NCBI GenBank assembly: GCA_016722515.1
Contig: JADKJE010000001.1
Location: forward strand, 1 to 64,000
Direction of reading: 5' to 3'
DNA: 64,000 nucleotides
DNA from: Alphaproteobacteria bacterium
GTDB taxonomy: Bacteria; Pseudomonadota; Alphaproteobacteria; Rickettsiales; JADKJE01
Shown here: positions 36,747 through 46,490 of the stretch, piece by piece
Position numbering within the stretch: position 1 is the first letter of the stretch
How the letters are laid out: each line of letters opens with the position of its first letter
The notes under the pieces: model-generated
What the model was told of the DNA's origin: nothing
Seen by the model: the letters and a program-made list of their open reading frames with translations, nothing else
Database searches by the model: none
Made by a program: the position numbers and the translations under genes

Positions 36747-38522
36747 ATGAAACAGACTGTTGATTTTGATCTTTTAACGATAGACCTTTACCAACTTCTA
36801 GAGGTAAACAAACAGGCTTCTAAAGTAAATATTCAAGAAAAATATTGTTATTTACTATCAAAAGCAGTGAATTCAATGCCTAGTCGAAGTGAAGCCCTAG
36901 ATGAAAGAAAAAACCAATTAACACAAGCTTTGGAAATACTATGCGATACAAAGCAAAAAGAGGAATATGATAATTGGATGGAATTCCGCATACAGGAATG
37001 GAGTACAATTGGAGACTTTAATCATTTAAGTTTTGATCCTTACTCCGTTTTACATTCGAAGCGTGAGGATAGCATTCCCACCATTAACGACAATTATATG
37101 AATGTATTTAAAACTTTAACCAATGATGATACATTCTCAAAGGAAGAAAAAATCAAACAACTAGACGACGCGTTAAAAATATTAGGACATGGGATTTCAA
37201 AGAAGAAATATGATGAATATTTAAATCTTAAGGAAAGGAATGCCAAGATGCTGACGACTGAAGATTTTAAAAAATTATCATACAACTACTATGAAGTCTT
37301 AGAGGCAACCGTAACAATGTCAATTTCTGACATTAAAAAATCCTTCAATAAATTAGCTCTAAAATATCATCCCGATAGATCATCAAATAGGTCAGATTCA
37401 TTATCAGCACAAGCAGCAGCAGAAAAAATGGTACAAATAAATAATGCATGGGAAACAATTAACAATCAAGAAAAAAGAAAATATTATGATGAATACCTAA
37501 GTAATAAAAAAGAATCACAATTAGCAGTGGAGGCTGTTCCATCTTTTCATGAAACGAATCACGCTTCATCTGTAGGTCCTATCCACACTCATTATCCTGT
37601 AAACACACCTCATTCTGATGGTTCATCAACACAGAGAACACCAGGAACACCCTTTAATTTCAATGATACTAAACCTACATTTTATACGCCAAAAAACGAG
37701 AATCGTTTTTTTATGAATTCCTCCACGGGCAATAGCTCATTCCACCCTGAGCCTCAACATAGGAGTCCGAGGAGTTCTAATTCGCATAATGCTGATTACC
37801 AAACACCTCCCTATCCCACCGCTTCAGACCAACAATACTTTAGTAGTAGCGCCACTAATTACGACCAGCCCTATTATCAGCCAACAGGACAACAGCAGAA
37901 TGCTAGCCATAATAGCGCCACTAATTACAATCCGCACCATTATCAATCAACAGGAAATCAGCAGAGTTTTAGCCATAATAGCGCCACCTATTACAACCAA
38001 TACTATTATCAACCAACAGGATATCAGCAGAATGTTAGTCGTAATAGCGCCACTAATTACGACCAGCCCTATTATCAGCCAACAAGACAACAGCAGAATG
38101 CTAGCCATAATAGCGCCACTAATTCCAACCAGTCCTATTATCAACCAACAAGACAACAGCAGAATGTTAACCATAATAGCGCCACCAATTCCAACCAGCC
38201 CTATTTTCAACCAACAGGACAACAGCAGAATGTTAGTTATTCCTACCCACAACATAATCAGCCTAAACCAGAACAGCAGAATGTTGACTATAGTGACGAA
38301 AGAACACCCAATCGTAACACTAATAGCAATTTAAAATTTCATACCCACACAGTAATGCCCAATGGATCAGTTAAAAACATATCTTTACCTTCTGTAAACG
38401 AGTTGTTAGCCTCCGCAAAAGAACGACAACCCCGTCATCCCTATAAGCGTGCTGAGGGTCAATCATATAAACGTAGGTCTGAAACGCCCCCTTCTCAACA
38501 TAGCAGTGACAGACAGCTTTAA
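36747..38522 (+). CDS. J-domain protein with two degenerate J-like domains and 22-residue repeats
   Basis: 591 residues. Residues 180-252 are a true J domain (NYYEVLEA..., HPD at 208-210, YYDEYL end). Residues 11-80 (DLYQLLEV ... KKEEYDNW-like) and 97-160 (DPYSVLHS ... KKKYDEYL) have the same start and end pattern but no HPD. J domains recruit Hsp70. Residues from about 255 onward are disordered and N/Q/S/P-rich, with six 22-residue repeats (SATNYDQPYYQPTGQQQN + ASHN) at 368-499. It ends in a basic tail. No signal peptide. Flanked by ankyrin genes and ended by a strong terminator, so a candidate secreted host-targeted protein; this role is inference. Confidence 0.85.
   Translation: MKQTVDFDLLTIDLYQLLEVNKQASKVNIQEKYCYLLSKAVNSMPSRSEALDERKNQLTQALEILCDTKQKEEYDNWMEFRIQEWSTIGDFNHLSFDPYSVLHSKREDSIPTINDNYMNVFKTLTNDDTFSKEEKIKQLDDALKILGHGISKKKYDEYLNLKERNAKMLTTEDFKKLSYNYYEVLEATVTMSISDIKKSFNKLALKYHPDRSSNRSDSLSAQAAAEKMVQINNAWETINNQEKRKYYDEYLSNKKESQLAVEAVPSFHETNHASSVGPIHTHYPVNTPHSDGSSTQRTPGTPFNFNDTKPTFYTPKNENRFFMNSSTGNSSFHPEPQHRSPRSSNSHNADYQTPPYPTASDQQYFSSSATNYDQPYYQPTGQQQNASHNSATNYNPHHYQSTGNQQSFSHNSATYYNQYYYQPTGYQQNVSRNSATNYDQPYYQPTRQQQNASHNSATNSNQSYYQPTRQQQNVNHNSATNSNQPYFQPTGQQQNVSYSYPQHNQPKPEQQNVDYSDERTPNRNTNSNLKFHTHTVMPNGSVKNISLPSVNELLASAKERQPRHPYKRAEGQSYKRRSETPPSQHSSDRQL
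37848..38243 (+). repeat. Six 66-bp coding tandem repeats
   Basis: Six in-frame units of 66 bp beginning agcgccac(t/c)a, each encoding a variant of SATNYDQPYYQPTGQQQN plus four residues. Variants include SATNYNPHHYQSTGNQQ and SATNSNQPYFQPTGQQQ. Units differ mostly at the Tyr/Asn/Asp positions. Confidence 0.9.
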
Positions 38523-38546
38523 AGGGAAGCGCCCTGACATTTTTTA

Positions 38547-38586
38547 GAAAAACCTCAATGGGAACGACCCATTGAGGTTTTTCTGA
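38547..38586 (+). terminator. Strong intrinsic terminator
   Basis: gaaaaacctcaatggg pairs perfectly with cccattgaggtttttc (16 bp, loop of five), with the T-run inside the 3' arm. It lies 25 bases after the J-domain gene stop. The remaining bases to 38777 hold no gene I can see. Confidence 0.9.
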
Positions 38587-38777
38587 CTGCTAGGTTAACG
38601 TTGATTGAATTGCACTTTATTCACGAAAAACGATGCATACTCTACAACCATCGCAATCAAAGGTAGCAACGGGATAAGGCAAGACCGCCGATAATTTTCT
38701 TCTTAAGACAAGAGAAGATAAGTCATAGAACTCACAGTTCGGGTGTTTTATCTCCCCCCTGCAAATCAAACTTAATT

Positions 38778-40601
38778 CTATCCTTTTACCCTCGATGTTT
38801 GCACTGATGTCACACTATCTTTCCAGCTTAGATCAGGTTTATTTGCAAGGCCCTCTGTGTTAATCCGGCTTTGGTGATCCAACCTATTTTCACTCTGTAA
38901 CGCGGCGTTGAATATTTCGATTTTTTTATCGACTTGTTCACTAAAGCCTTTCAAGGATACCGCATTTTTACTTGCAGATATGTGTTCAACACCGTGGTTG
39001 TCAATAAAGGCTTTATTGCGTTTATAAGCTTGTTCGAACTTGTGATTCAGACGTAAGTTACGGACTTTAGTTTTACCATTCCCTAAATCAACATTTCTTT
39101 CATAGTGCTTGAATGCTTTTGCTAAATCAGTAGATTCACATGTTGCCGCCGCCTTTGCAATTTTTTGTTTGCTATAGAGTTCAGATTCATCCTTGCCAAT
39201 GGTGCTAATTACATCCTCTTTTTCCTTAAACGATTGACAACTACGGTACGTACGCGAAGGGAACAATGTAGCTTGGCAGACATACTTATGGTTGTCCCTA
39301 TCTTCAACATCAAAATCCTCTATTTTATGTTCTTTCAGATAACGTGTCATAGCGTCTGGAGACGACAGATGATGAGACACATATTTTGCTGGCATATAAT
39401 CTAAGCTTGTTATCAATTCAGACACTGAATTTGCTGCAAAAACAGTGCACCCAGTAGGAGCTGACTGCATTGCCCGTCGGTTGAAATAGATATCAACAGG
39501 GGGAACAAAACGACTAAGTGTTGATAATACTGCTTGTGTATTTGGATATGACCCCAACGAATCAACCCAATGCAAGTTAGTCGATTCACGACTAACTACA
39601 AATTGAGCACCTATATCATGTATTCCATATCGAAAAACAAAAGGCACACGAACAGGAGATATCCCAAGATAAGGCTTTAAACGACAAATCTCTTCTACAA
39701 AAAGTCCAAACTCTGATTGAGATACATAAACAGGAAAAAATGTTTTCTCAGTATCAATCTTACCTGCAACTAATAAGGCCTCATTTTTAGCTGCCATGGT
39801 AAGTTGCAGCATATCAACAGGTATACGTTCTGGGTTATTATACCCTATATCAAAATATCTCTTATTTTGAGCATAATAAACTTGCTTTACCTTTTGCTCA
39901 TAGGCCTCAAAAATATTTGAATGGTTGAGCCGCGCAGCAAGTGCTAAAGCTGTTTCACCCGACATATTGGTAATATTAATATCGTCTAGTGAACTATGAG
40001 AAATGAGATTCTCGAATATGTCCTGAAAATTATGATAGGCAGCAACATGAAAAGGTGTATTACCATTATGATCAGCACTCGTAACCATATAGGGATACTC
40101 TTCTATGATCACGTTGACTATCTCATTACTTCGATTTTGCACAGCGTAATGTAGCGCTGTCCTGCCTAGATTATCTTTTTCGGTCTTTCTCGCACATGAC
40201 TTAGCAATATTTAGATAAAGGTCCAAATCTCCCGTAGCTGCTGCAAGATGGAGTATGGTTTGACCAGCCATATTTTTATTCTGCTTGATTATATCAAGTC
40301 CAGCTATCACGAGTACGGCATCTTTATTATAGACTAAAAGGGCAATATGTAATGGCGTGTTACCTTCTGCATCAATCACGTTAGAAGGAAAATATTCACT
40401 TAAAACACGGAGGCAATCATAGTCGACAACATGTCCAGCCGCCCAACACATCATGGGCCCCATGGGGGTGTTATGCAACGATTCAAATCGTTCAGGCTCA
40501 TTCTTTCTAATATCGCTGAGCCATTGCACTAACGAGTGATCATCCCCTTGTCTTGCAAACGTCAGTACTTTTGCTAAATCAGCACTTGCATAATCTTTCA
40601 T
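38778..40601 (-). CDS. Ankyrin repeat protein with YopJ/C48-like CE-clan domain
   Basis: 607 residues. Ankyrin repeats occupy about 75-235 (EGNTPLHIALL, AGQTILHLAAATGD, LGRTALHYAVQNRS, NGNTPFHVAAYHN, SGETALALAARLN). Residues 285-400 form a CE-clan domain with H328 (YGIHDIGAQFVV), D347 (LHWVDSLGS), Q379 and C385 (MQSAPTGCTVFAANS); the His-Asp spacing of 19 matches YopJ His-Glu and the Gln-Cys spacing of six matches Ulp-type enzymes. The C-terminal 200 residues are charged and unrecognised. Domain order is the reverse of the 15-29 kb array. Likely acetyltransferase or deubiquitinase-like effector; no secretion signal visible. Confidence 0.85.
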   Translation of the reverse strand: MKDYASADLAKVLTFARQGDDHSLVQWLSDIRKNEPERFESLHNTPMGPMMCWAAGHVVDYDCLRVLSEYFPSNVIDAEGNTPLHIALLVYNKDAVLVIAGLDIIKQNKNMAGQTILHLAAATGDLDLYLNIAKSCARKTEKDNLGRTALHYAVQNRSNEIVNVIIEEYPYMVTSADHNGNTPFHVAAYHNFQDIFENLISHSSLDDINITNMSGETALALAARLNHSNIFEAYEQKVKQVYYAQNKRYFDIGYNNPERIPVDMLQLTMAAKNEALLVAGKIDTEKTFFPVYVSQSEFGLFVEEICRLKPYLGISPVRVPFVFRYGIHDIGAQFVVSRESTNLHWVDSLGSYPNTQAVLSTLSRFVPPVDIYFNRRAMQSAPTGCTVFAANSVSELITSLDYMPAKYVSHHLSSPDAMTRYLKEHKIEDFDVEDRDNHKYVCQATLFPSRTYRSCQSFKEKEDVISTIGKDESELYSKQKIAKAAATCESTDLAKAFKHYERNVDLGNGKTKVRNLRLNHKFEQAYKRNKAFIDNHGVEHISASKNAVSLKGFSEQVDKKIEIFNAALQSENRLDHQSRINTEGLANKPDLSWKDSVTSVQTSRVKG

Positions 40602-40766
40602 TTCACAAACCTTTATTGTGTTTTTTCTATTATATCAATTTTATGTTGAGATTATGTCAAATTATAATAATTTCTATAAAAACATAATAAGCATTAGGCA
40701 AATATATAAATATAAACTGTTTTTTATATGAAAAATAAATTTAATACTTAGTTTTATGTCATTAAA

Positions 40767-43700
40767 TCAGCAGAGGATGGATGAGCACTCCCCTCTACCA
40801 ACCATGGCTGAAATCTGGTAAACCTTAAATGTCAGCAACTGCGGTGGTTGAATAAAGTCTGCATCCTGCTGTTGTTTTGAATACAGAACAGACGCCTGAC
40901 TAGCGGGGATTGTCCGGACTAGTTTTTGGTCTAAAAACACATCCACTTCATAAGATTCAACCGCCTCGCCTACTTGCATATCCACCCCGTCTACCCATTG
41001 TGTTGGAATGCGGCTACGGCGGATCCAGCTTATGAAAATATCTCCCATTGGTAAGCGATTGGCTTGAAGATAGACGGGAGCTAGTGGTTTTAGGCATTTT
41101 CCTTGATAAACATAAACCTGTCCGGATGACGTATTAAATTCACTCCCTTTTGAAACGGCCTGTATGAAACGCTGCTGTCCTAACCATGACGACCATGCAG
41201 GCAGTGCAAGTAATTCTGGGGTTATTAAAATAAACCGTTCACCTGGCTGATGGTTAGAAATTGCATGACCCGTTCCATACCGACCACGGAGCAAACGAGA
41301 TAAGAGATAACCATCGGCAGATGTAGATTGCACCTGACAAAACTGAATGAGTTCATCGCCAACGAGCGCTAAATTACTTCCCAACAAAACCTGATCCTTA
41401 TTGGCTGAAAAAAGGGCACCATGAATGAGAGATACTTGAATCTGCGATACCTCATCCCACACCTGCTCAGGCATCTTACTAAGTCTGTTTAGTACATACC
41501 CCATGGTGGCTTGCTTGTCATGTGCAGCAACAAATTCATAATGATTTCCACCATCAGCAGAGACGTAAAGCTGCGCACCAGGCCAATAAGGTCCCGTCCC
41601 ACACATAGCCATCCAGATAAGCTGAGTCGTATCTTTTTGTTGAGGTATGGTAGGCATCTCAAAAATCCAAGCCTCTGTAGCGGATGGATGAGTGGGAACA
41701 ACCGCCGTCATTGGCTCCGGTAAATCTGTATGGTAGGAGAGTTCATACAGATCCGGCTCAAAGGAATGCGAGGTTATGATGATTTTCATACTATCCAATA
41801 CAATCTCACGGACACAATATCGGTTGCTATTAGTGTTAGAGTTACTGTTACTGTTACTCTCTTTAAAAACAAATTGATCTCCTGGCTGCAACGTAATGTA
41901 AGACGGTGGCAACGAAAAATGCGCAGAGACTCCTTCCATCTGTGCTTCTTTCAATAAACGCTGACATATCTGCTGTGCCTGCGACGCTGTCAGCACCAGT
42001 GGCACACCATTGGTTATCGTAGATACCGACGCTAATACATCATTCCTTTTTGTTAAACAGGCCGAAGCAACAGCAGGCTGATAATCACGCGCAGGATCTA
42101 CATAGAGCAAATCAGCCTGTACCGGCAATTGCCAAGAGCTGGTGTTGGATACCACCCCCTCAACGATTGCGTGATCGTTTAAAATAGTATCTTGCCAGTC
42201 TATGACCCTGTATTCCTGTTTTTGTCGCGGCCTGGCAGACATACCGTTACCGTGCTCTACCAGGTCAAATGCGTACACATCGGCCAAATCCATCAATGCC
42301 GTGTAGGCTGTGGTGGGTTTGGATAACACATATCCGAATACAACTCCCCTTAATTGAGAAACATCTATCTGCTGATCTTCGAGCCCTACTTGTTTAAGCA
42401 GATCATGCACCACTGCCGCTAATTGGGATAACCCCATTTTACCTTGTACCCAATGGCCCGTGCGCCAATTGGGACCATCAGCCCATGCTTCATGCAAATC
42501 AGGGAAATATGGATAAGGCCTGGCATCCCATGTCCATAAGAACTTGTATTCAACCATGGCTGAATGCTGCCACATCAACTCAGTAGCGGTAATCGCAGCA
42601 CGTTGGGCAAGGCAATCAATCAAGCCACTTGATCCAGTAGGATAATTCGTTTCGACGCTGCTAGGGTCAATAAAGCGATTGGGTTGATTACTACAGGCAT
42701 CAACACTGGGAAAACCATATTCGGTAAACCAAATTTTCTTTGATTGTGGTAGCCACGGTGTTGGCGAACCATCAGGATGATAGTGTTTCGTTTGCCACCA
42801 ATAGGTTATATTTTTCCAAGCGCTTTTAGGATCGGTATAAGGAATCTGCTGGTCGGATTGCCCTGCCTGGCTTAGGTAGAAAAAATCATACCCCTCACCA
42901 CTTACCCAACCTTGCTTTATGGTTTCAAGTAAATAGCGATTATCCTGAGTACCTGTGGTGAGTGGAAAATAAGCATCAATGCCCACTACATCAATGGCAG
43001 CAGAAGCCCAAAGGTCATCGAGTGTATACCAACCATTTACCGAATGATATTCCGACCAGTCTGCAGCATAGGTAATCGTAACAGCCGCCCCTAAAACCAT
43101 TTTAACATGGCTGGCTAAATCACTGAGGCATTGTGCCGCAGGAAAACGTTCGATTCCAGCCTTTGTTTCATCGTAAAGAGACGTCATTCCCTTTAATTCA
43201 GAACCGATAATAAATCCATCCACCTTACCCTTTACAAGATTAGCGTAATGCATGATAAATTCATTATATCCATCTGTTTTATAGAAATAATGATGTATAT
43301 CATCTATAGATCCTGTAATGTCTCCGCGCCACGGTTTCCCATCTATATCCATTTGCAACATGGGGTAAAACATAATCTTAAGATTACGTTTTTTAAGTTC
43401 TTCAACAACCCGCGTGACGCTGCCATCATGATAGGTTCCACCATAGCGAAGTTGGTTGAGTGTATCGCGTGAAATCTGTCTGGCATTACTGCGATTCCAC
43501 TTTCCGACTTGCCAGGATTCCGGTTGGGTTTCAATCACAGGGCCATTTTCTACACACGGCACAACGAGACAATCTTTCATAGTAAGGCTCGTACCAAACC
43601 AACACACAACCAACGCTACCCATTCTAAATTTGGGAAAGTTTGCTGTAACTGGTCGAGTGCCATCATAATATCGGCTTGACCGGATAAGGTATGCTGATT

Positions 43701-44510
43701 AATCATCACACTCTTTCCCTGTGGCACAAAACCACCATTTGCCAGTGGGGTAATGAATCGCTTTGAATGAATGACAGTATCAATCGTAAATTCACCACTT
43801 CCAGGAATGAGCGTTATTGCCTTTACTAATTGTTCAGGTTGTTCATCGACAAGTGACTGGGACAGCTGGTAACTGGATTGCTGGCGTGTTACCTCAAAGA
43901 CAAAACCTGGAATGCTGTTCCCAAACGCCGTTAAGGGAAAATCTTCCATCACCACATAGGCAAGGCCTCGATAAGCAGGAACCACGCCGATTCCATCAAA
44001 CGCTTCGATAATAGGGTCGGGTAACTGTTCTTCCGTTCCCTTATAGATGCGGTAACTTCCCAGCGATAAATCAAGCAAGGTTTGGTCAGCCCAAACCCTG
44101 TTTATGCTTGCAATGGGCCCTTCACAAATGGCAATGGCCATGGTTATTGTATAACTGTAATCCGTCGAAGTGTTCGTCATTTTGGGCCCCAACCCAAATT
44201 TTCCACCTCCTTGGGTAAAACTTGAAGTATGGATATGTTCTTGAATAGGTCTGGCCCAGATGATATTCCCTGCCATTCTCATGGTTCCATATACGATAGG
44301 AATCATAGCCCCATAAGACGAGCCCTGAACACGGATATCGTCGAGCCTTACTCCTTCATGATGGCGATAACGGTGGCGGTCATTACCCTGTAGCCTGTCA
44401 TCCATTAGATTACCCGCATATTTACCAAGCGTACTGCCAATGGTTGACCCGAAGGTTCCAAAAGCCCCACCCAAGGCCGCCCCCATATTACCCAGTATTA
44501 CCGATGCCAT
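40767..44510 (-). CDS. GTA tail host-recognition protein with TIM-barrel domain
   Basis: 1247 residues. A glycine-rich hydrophobic N-terminus (LGGAFGTFGSTIGSTLGKYA) and SSYGAMIPIVYGTMRMAGNI are typical of the RcGTA g15-type protein. The GTA TIM-barrel region covers about residues 420-730 (GFIIGSELKGMTSLY, ITYAADWSEYH, VVGIDAYFPLT, KIWFTEYGFPSVDA with a glycosidase-like Glu), followed by a phage-tail-3 type segment. In GTAs it lies at the tail tip. Near 41830 a short SNSNSNTNS codon repeat occurs. Last gene in the GTA order, but separated from NlpC/P60 by four lipoprotein genes on the other strand. Confidence 0.93.
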   Translation of the reverse strand: MASVILGNMGAALGGAFGTFGSTIGSTLGKYAGNLMDDRLQGNDRHRYRHHEGVRLDDIRVQGSSYGAMIPIVYGTMRMAGNIIWARPIQEHIHTSSFTQGGGKFGLGPKMTNTSTDYSYTITMAIAICEGPIASINRVWADQTLLDLSLGSYRIYKGTEEQLPDPIIEAFDGIGVVPAYRGLAYVVMEDFPLTAFGNSIPGFVFEVTRQQSSYQLSQSLVDEQPEQLVKAITLIPGSGEFTIDTVIHSKRFITPLANGGFVPQGKSVMINQHTLSGQADIMMALDQLQQTFPNLEWVALVVCWFGTSLTMKDCLVVPCVENGPVIETQPESWQVGKWNRSNARQISRDTLNQLRYGGTYHDGSVTRVVEELKKRNLKIMFYPMLQMDIDGKPWRGDITGSIDDIHHYFYKTDGYNEFIMHYANLVKGKVDGFIIGSELKGMTSLYDETKAGIERFPAAQCLSDLASHVKMVLGAAVTITYAADWSEYHSVNGWYTLDDLWASAAIDVVGIDAYFPLTTGTQDNRYLLETIKQGWVSGEGYDFFYLSQAGQSDQQIPYTDPKSAWKNITYWWQTKHYHPDGSPTPWLPQSKKIWFTEYGFPSVDACSNQPNRFIDPSSVETNYPTGSSGLIDCLAQRAAITATELMWQHSAMVEYKFLWTWDARPYPYFPDLHEAWADGPNWRTGHWVQGKMGLSQLAAVVHDLLKQVGLEDQQIDVSQLRGVVFGYVLSKPTTAYTALMDLADVYAFDLVEHGNGMSARPRQKQEYRVIDWQDTILNDHAIVEGVVSNTSSWQLPVQADLLYVDPARDYQPAVASACLTKRNDVLASVSTITNGVPLVLTASQAQQICQRLLKEAQMEGVSAHFSLPPSYITLQPGDQFVFKESNSNSNSNTNSNRYCVREIVLDSMKIIITSHSFEPDLYELSYHTDLPEPMTAVVPTHPSATEAWIFEMPTIPQQKDTTQLIWMAMCGTGPYWPGAQLYVSADGGNHYEFVAAHDKQATMGYVLNRLSKMPEQVWDEVSQIQVSLIHGALFSANKDQVLLGSNLALVGDELIQFCQVQSTSADGYLLSRLLRGRYGTGHAISNHQPGERFILITPELLALPAWSSWLGQQRFIQAVSKGSEFNTSSGQVYVYQGKCLKPLAPVYLQANRLPMGDIFISWIRRSRIPTQWVDGVDMQVGEAVESYEVDVFLDQKLVRTIPASQASVLYSKQQQDADFIQPPQLLTFKVYQISAMVGRGECSSILC

Positions 44511-44807
44511 AGATACCCTTTTTTATTGTGTAGAGATTGACAAAATGAGGATTTTTGTTAGACTTCTTTTCAGATAAATTCTTATATATTTCTCACCTAT
44601 GACACCTGAAAACGTCCTTCATAATCTTTTTGTAGTCACCACCGTTGTGTTCGTGCTGTCGATGATTTTCACGCACGTTTTTTCGCATATATTCTAACCG
44701 GTTACGCTCCCCTTTACACCTTATCCCCTCACAGCCAAGAGAAGCTGCTTGCTCTGAGTTTTTTTTCTGATTACACTGAATGATTATGGGCATTCAGGGG
44801 GATTCAT

Positions 44808-45467
44808 ATGCACAAAAAACGTTTTATTCAATTGCTATCCGTTGCTTCTTTACTCGTGTCTGGCTGCACTGCCTTGAACCATGCCCATGATCAAAGCATT
44901 CTTATTATCACACCTGATGCCGAAGGAGCTAAATGCAAGCTAACAGACAGAAAGGGCAATGAATGGAAATTAATGCGAACACCCGGCAATATAACCGTTG
45001 AACGTGGCCATCCCCCCATGAGCGTCATTTGCACTAAAACAGGCTATCATACGCTGGTTGAAATGGTCGACGCGAATCCCTATGAAAGTGATTATAACGA
45101 TCTGGTCCAGGGGGTTACAGGGTTGACCAAAGATCCTTTTGGCCAGGTTACCGATAAATATCCTTACAAATTAACCTTCTATCTTGAGCCTTTGACATTC
45201 GCTTCGGAGGTCGATAAAAAACGCTGGCTTGCCAACCGCGATTTTGCCAAACAACAGCAGGCTACCGAGCAGGCCATTCTGCGCAAGGATTATGAAAAGC
45301 AACAGGAAGAAAGGCGCAAAAACAGCTTGTTTCAATTTAATAATAGTGAACCGGAAGGAAAACCGTTGGCAGACCGTGAGGTTCCTGTCATTTCTGGGCA
45401 AATAATACCTCTTGATTTTCAGGATACGGATACTATGATAACAACCATAGACAACCATACCAGGTAA
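44808..45467 (+). CDS. Lipoprotein, PEGA-like, 219 aa
   Basis: The signal peptide ends in lipobox LLVSGC. The next 100 residues contain GAKCKLTDRKGNEWKLMRTP and VICTKTGYHTLVEM, the short beta-rich PEGA-like pattern found in surface lipoproteins. The rest is a charged helix (FAKQQQATEQAILRKDYEKQ) and a polar tail. AGGGGG precedes the ATG. It begins a plus-strand run of four lipoprotein genes inside the minus-strand GTA region. The 297-base gap to the TIM-barrel gene should hold divergent promoters. Confidence 0.75.
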   Translation: MHKKRFIQLLSVASLLVSGCTALNHAHDQSILIITPDAEGAKCKLTDRKGNEWKLMRTPGNITVERGHPPMSVICTKTGYHTLVEMVDANPYESDYNDLVQGVTGLTKDPFGQVTDKYPYKLTFYLEPLTFASEVDKKRWLANRDFAKQQQATEQAILRKDYEKQQEERRKNSLFQFNNSEPEGKPLADREVPVISGQIIPLDFQDTDTMITTIDNHTR

Positions 45468-45470
45468 TAT

Positions 45471-45578
45471 ATGAAATTACTGCTACTCGCGCTTTTATCC
45501 TTGATTTGCTTGTCTGCTTGCCAGGAAATATTGGGGCCACCTTATGCACCTGTTGATTCGGATTATCGTGCCTGGTAA
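45471..45578 (+). CDS. Tiny lipoprotein, 35 aa
   Basis: MKLLLLALLSLICLSAC gives a signal peptide with lipobox (LSAC); the mature peptide is only 19 residues (Cys then QEILGPPYAPVDSDYRAW). It starts four bases after the stop of the previous lipoprotein gene, so it is probably coupled to it. Function unknown. Confidence 0.55.
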   Translation: MKLLLLALLSLICLSACQEILGPPYAPVDSDYRAW

Positions 45579-45608
45579 TAAAAACCCTGTTTTTGAAAGG
45601 CAGTTTTA

Positions 45609-45746
45609 GTGTTTAAATGGATCTTCTTAGTTTTTATATTCTTAATACTGTTGGGAGCCTGTGCAGATTTTGACAGCGGTGGAGCATTCCAGAAAAACTT
45701 CTCAATTTCGTACAATCCCCTTAGCACTGGTTGTCATTATGCCTAG
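45609..45746 (+). CDS. Tiny lipoprotein, 45 aa or less
   Basis: From GTG 45609: a hydrophobic stretch (WIFLVFIFLILLGAC, lipobox LGAC) and about 28 mature residues ending STGCHYA before TAG. AAAGGCAG lies upstream. Third lipoprotein in the run. The GTG start and small size make it less certain than its neighbours. Confidence 0.45.
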   Translation: MFKWIFLVFIFLILLGACADFDSGGAFQKNFSISYNPLSTGCHYA

Positions 45747-45785
45747 ACTAGAGTATAATCAAACCGATACTGATTGGAGAATATC

Positions 45786-45887
45786 ATGAAAAATGTGTCT
45801 ATTTATCTTAAAGGGTTCCTGCTTACAGCCGCTACATTTGCGCTGGTTGCTTGCGCTTCTCATCCACTTGATTTTGGACAGCTTTAA
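45786..45887 (+). CDS. Tiny lipoprotein, 33 aa
   Basis: MKNVSIYLKGFLLTAATF then ALVAC (lipobox), leaving about 12 mature residues (CASHPLDFGQL). GGAGAATATC precedes the ATG. Fourth in the run. Length and layout resemble entericidin, colicin-lysis or Rz1-like peptides, but no sequence match is claimed. 45888-46005 holds nothing recognisable. Confidence 0.5.
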   Translation: MKNVSIYLKGFLLTAATFALVACASHPLDFGQL

Positions 45888-46005
45888 TCCAATCTAGAAT
45901 CAGGCAGAACCGTGCCTGTGGTATACGTGCAATGGCGCTGGTCCAGTAGGTGTGTTGTGCTGGGTTCCTCTATTTTTCATCCAAAGCTGGGGGTGAGTAA
46001 AAAAA

Positions 46006-46482
46006 TTACAGCCGATACACACCTTTACACCGACTCTGCCATGATTCATCATATCGATGCTCTACCACGCCCCCTGCCCTTATATGGCAATGAATGAGTC
46101 CTAACTCTGAAACATTTTCTGGGGATGGATAATCACTAAAAATACCTACATGCTGATTATAATTGGCCATAGCAAAAAGGCCAATTGCGCCTGGGTATGG
46201 CTTACCGTCATGTTTGAGCAAATGCAGATCTAAAACCTGACTTAGCTGATCTTGGCTGTGGATAAAGCCATAATTGGGGTTATCCAATTCGCATAGAAAC
46301 GGATGCGGCGCATACAACGATTGGATGCCTAAGGATTTACAGACACCTATTACCAGTCCCAGGCAATCACAACCACCCGGTTGATCACTTGTTTTTTTAC
46401 TACGCCCCTGATGCAAAAAACGCGTACCTATCCAGGTACGCGCTTCTCTTACCACGGGATTCGAATCCCATGTTTTACTCAT
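46006..46482 (-). CDS. GTA NlpC/P60 cell wall peptidase
   Basis: 158 residues. VVREARTWIGTRFLHQGR, then GGCDCLGLVIGV with the catalytic Cys, NQHVGIFSDY with the His, and LIHCHIRAGGVVEHR. This matches the RcGTA g14-type peptidase of the tail, thought to cut peptidoglycan during DNA entry. Eight bases after the DUF2335 stop. Confidence 0.92.
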   Translation of the reverse strand: MSKTWDSNPVVREARTWIGTRFLHQGRSKKTSDQPGGCDCLGLVIGVCKSLGIQSLYAPHPFLCELDNPNYGFIHSQDQLSQVLDLHLLKHDGKPYPGAIGLFAMANYNQHVGIFSDYPSPENVSELGLIHCHIRAGGVVEHRYDESWQSRCKGVYRL

Positions 46483-46490
46483 CGATTCGA

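Noticed and set aside
37789..38334. 181-residue plus-strand frame inside the J-domain gene
   Set aside because: An alternative frame of the 66-bp repeats; the main frame has the J domain, start signal and terminator.
44593..44793. 66-residue minus-strand frame between TIM-barrel and lipoprotein genes
   Set aside because: Composition is unlike a protein, it has no similarity, and it overlaps the expected promoter region.
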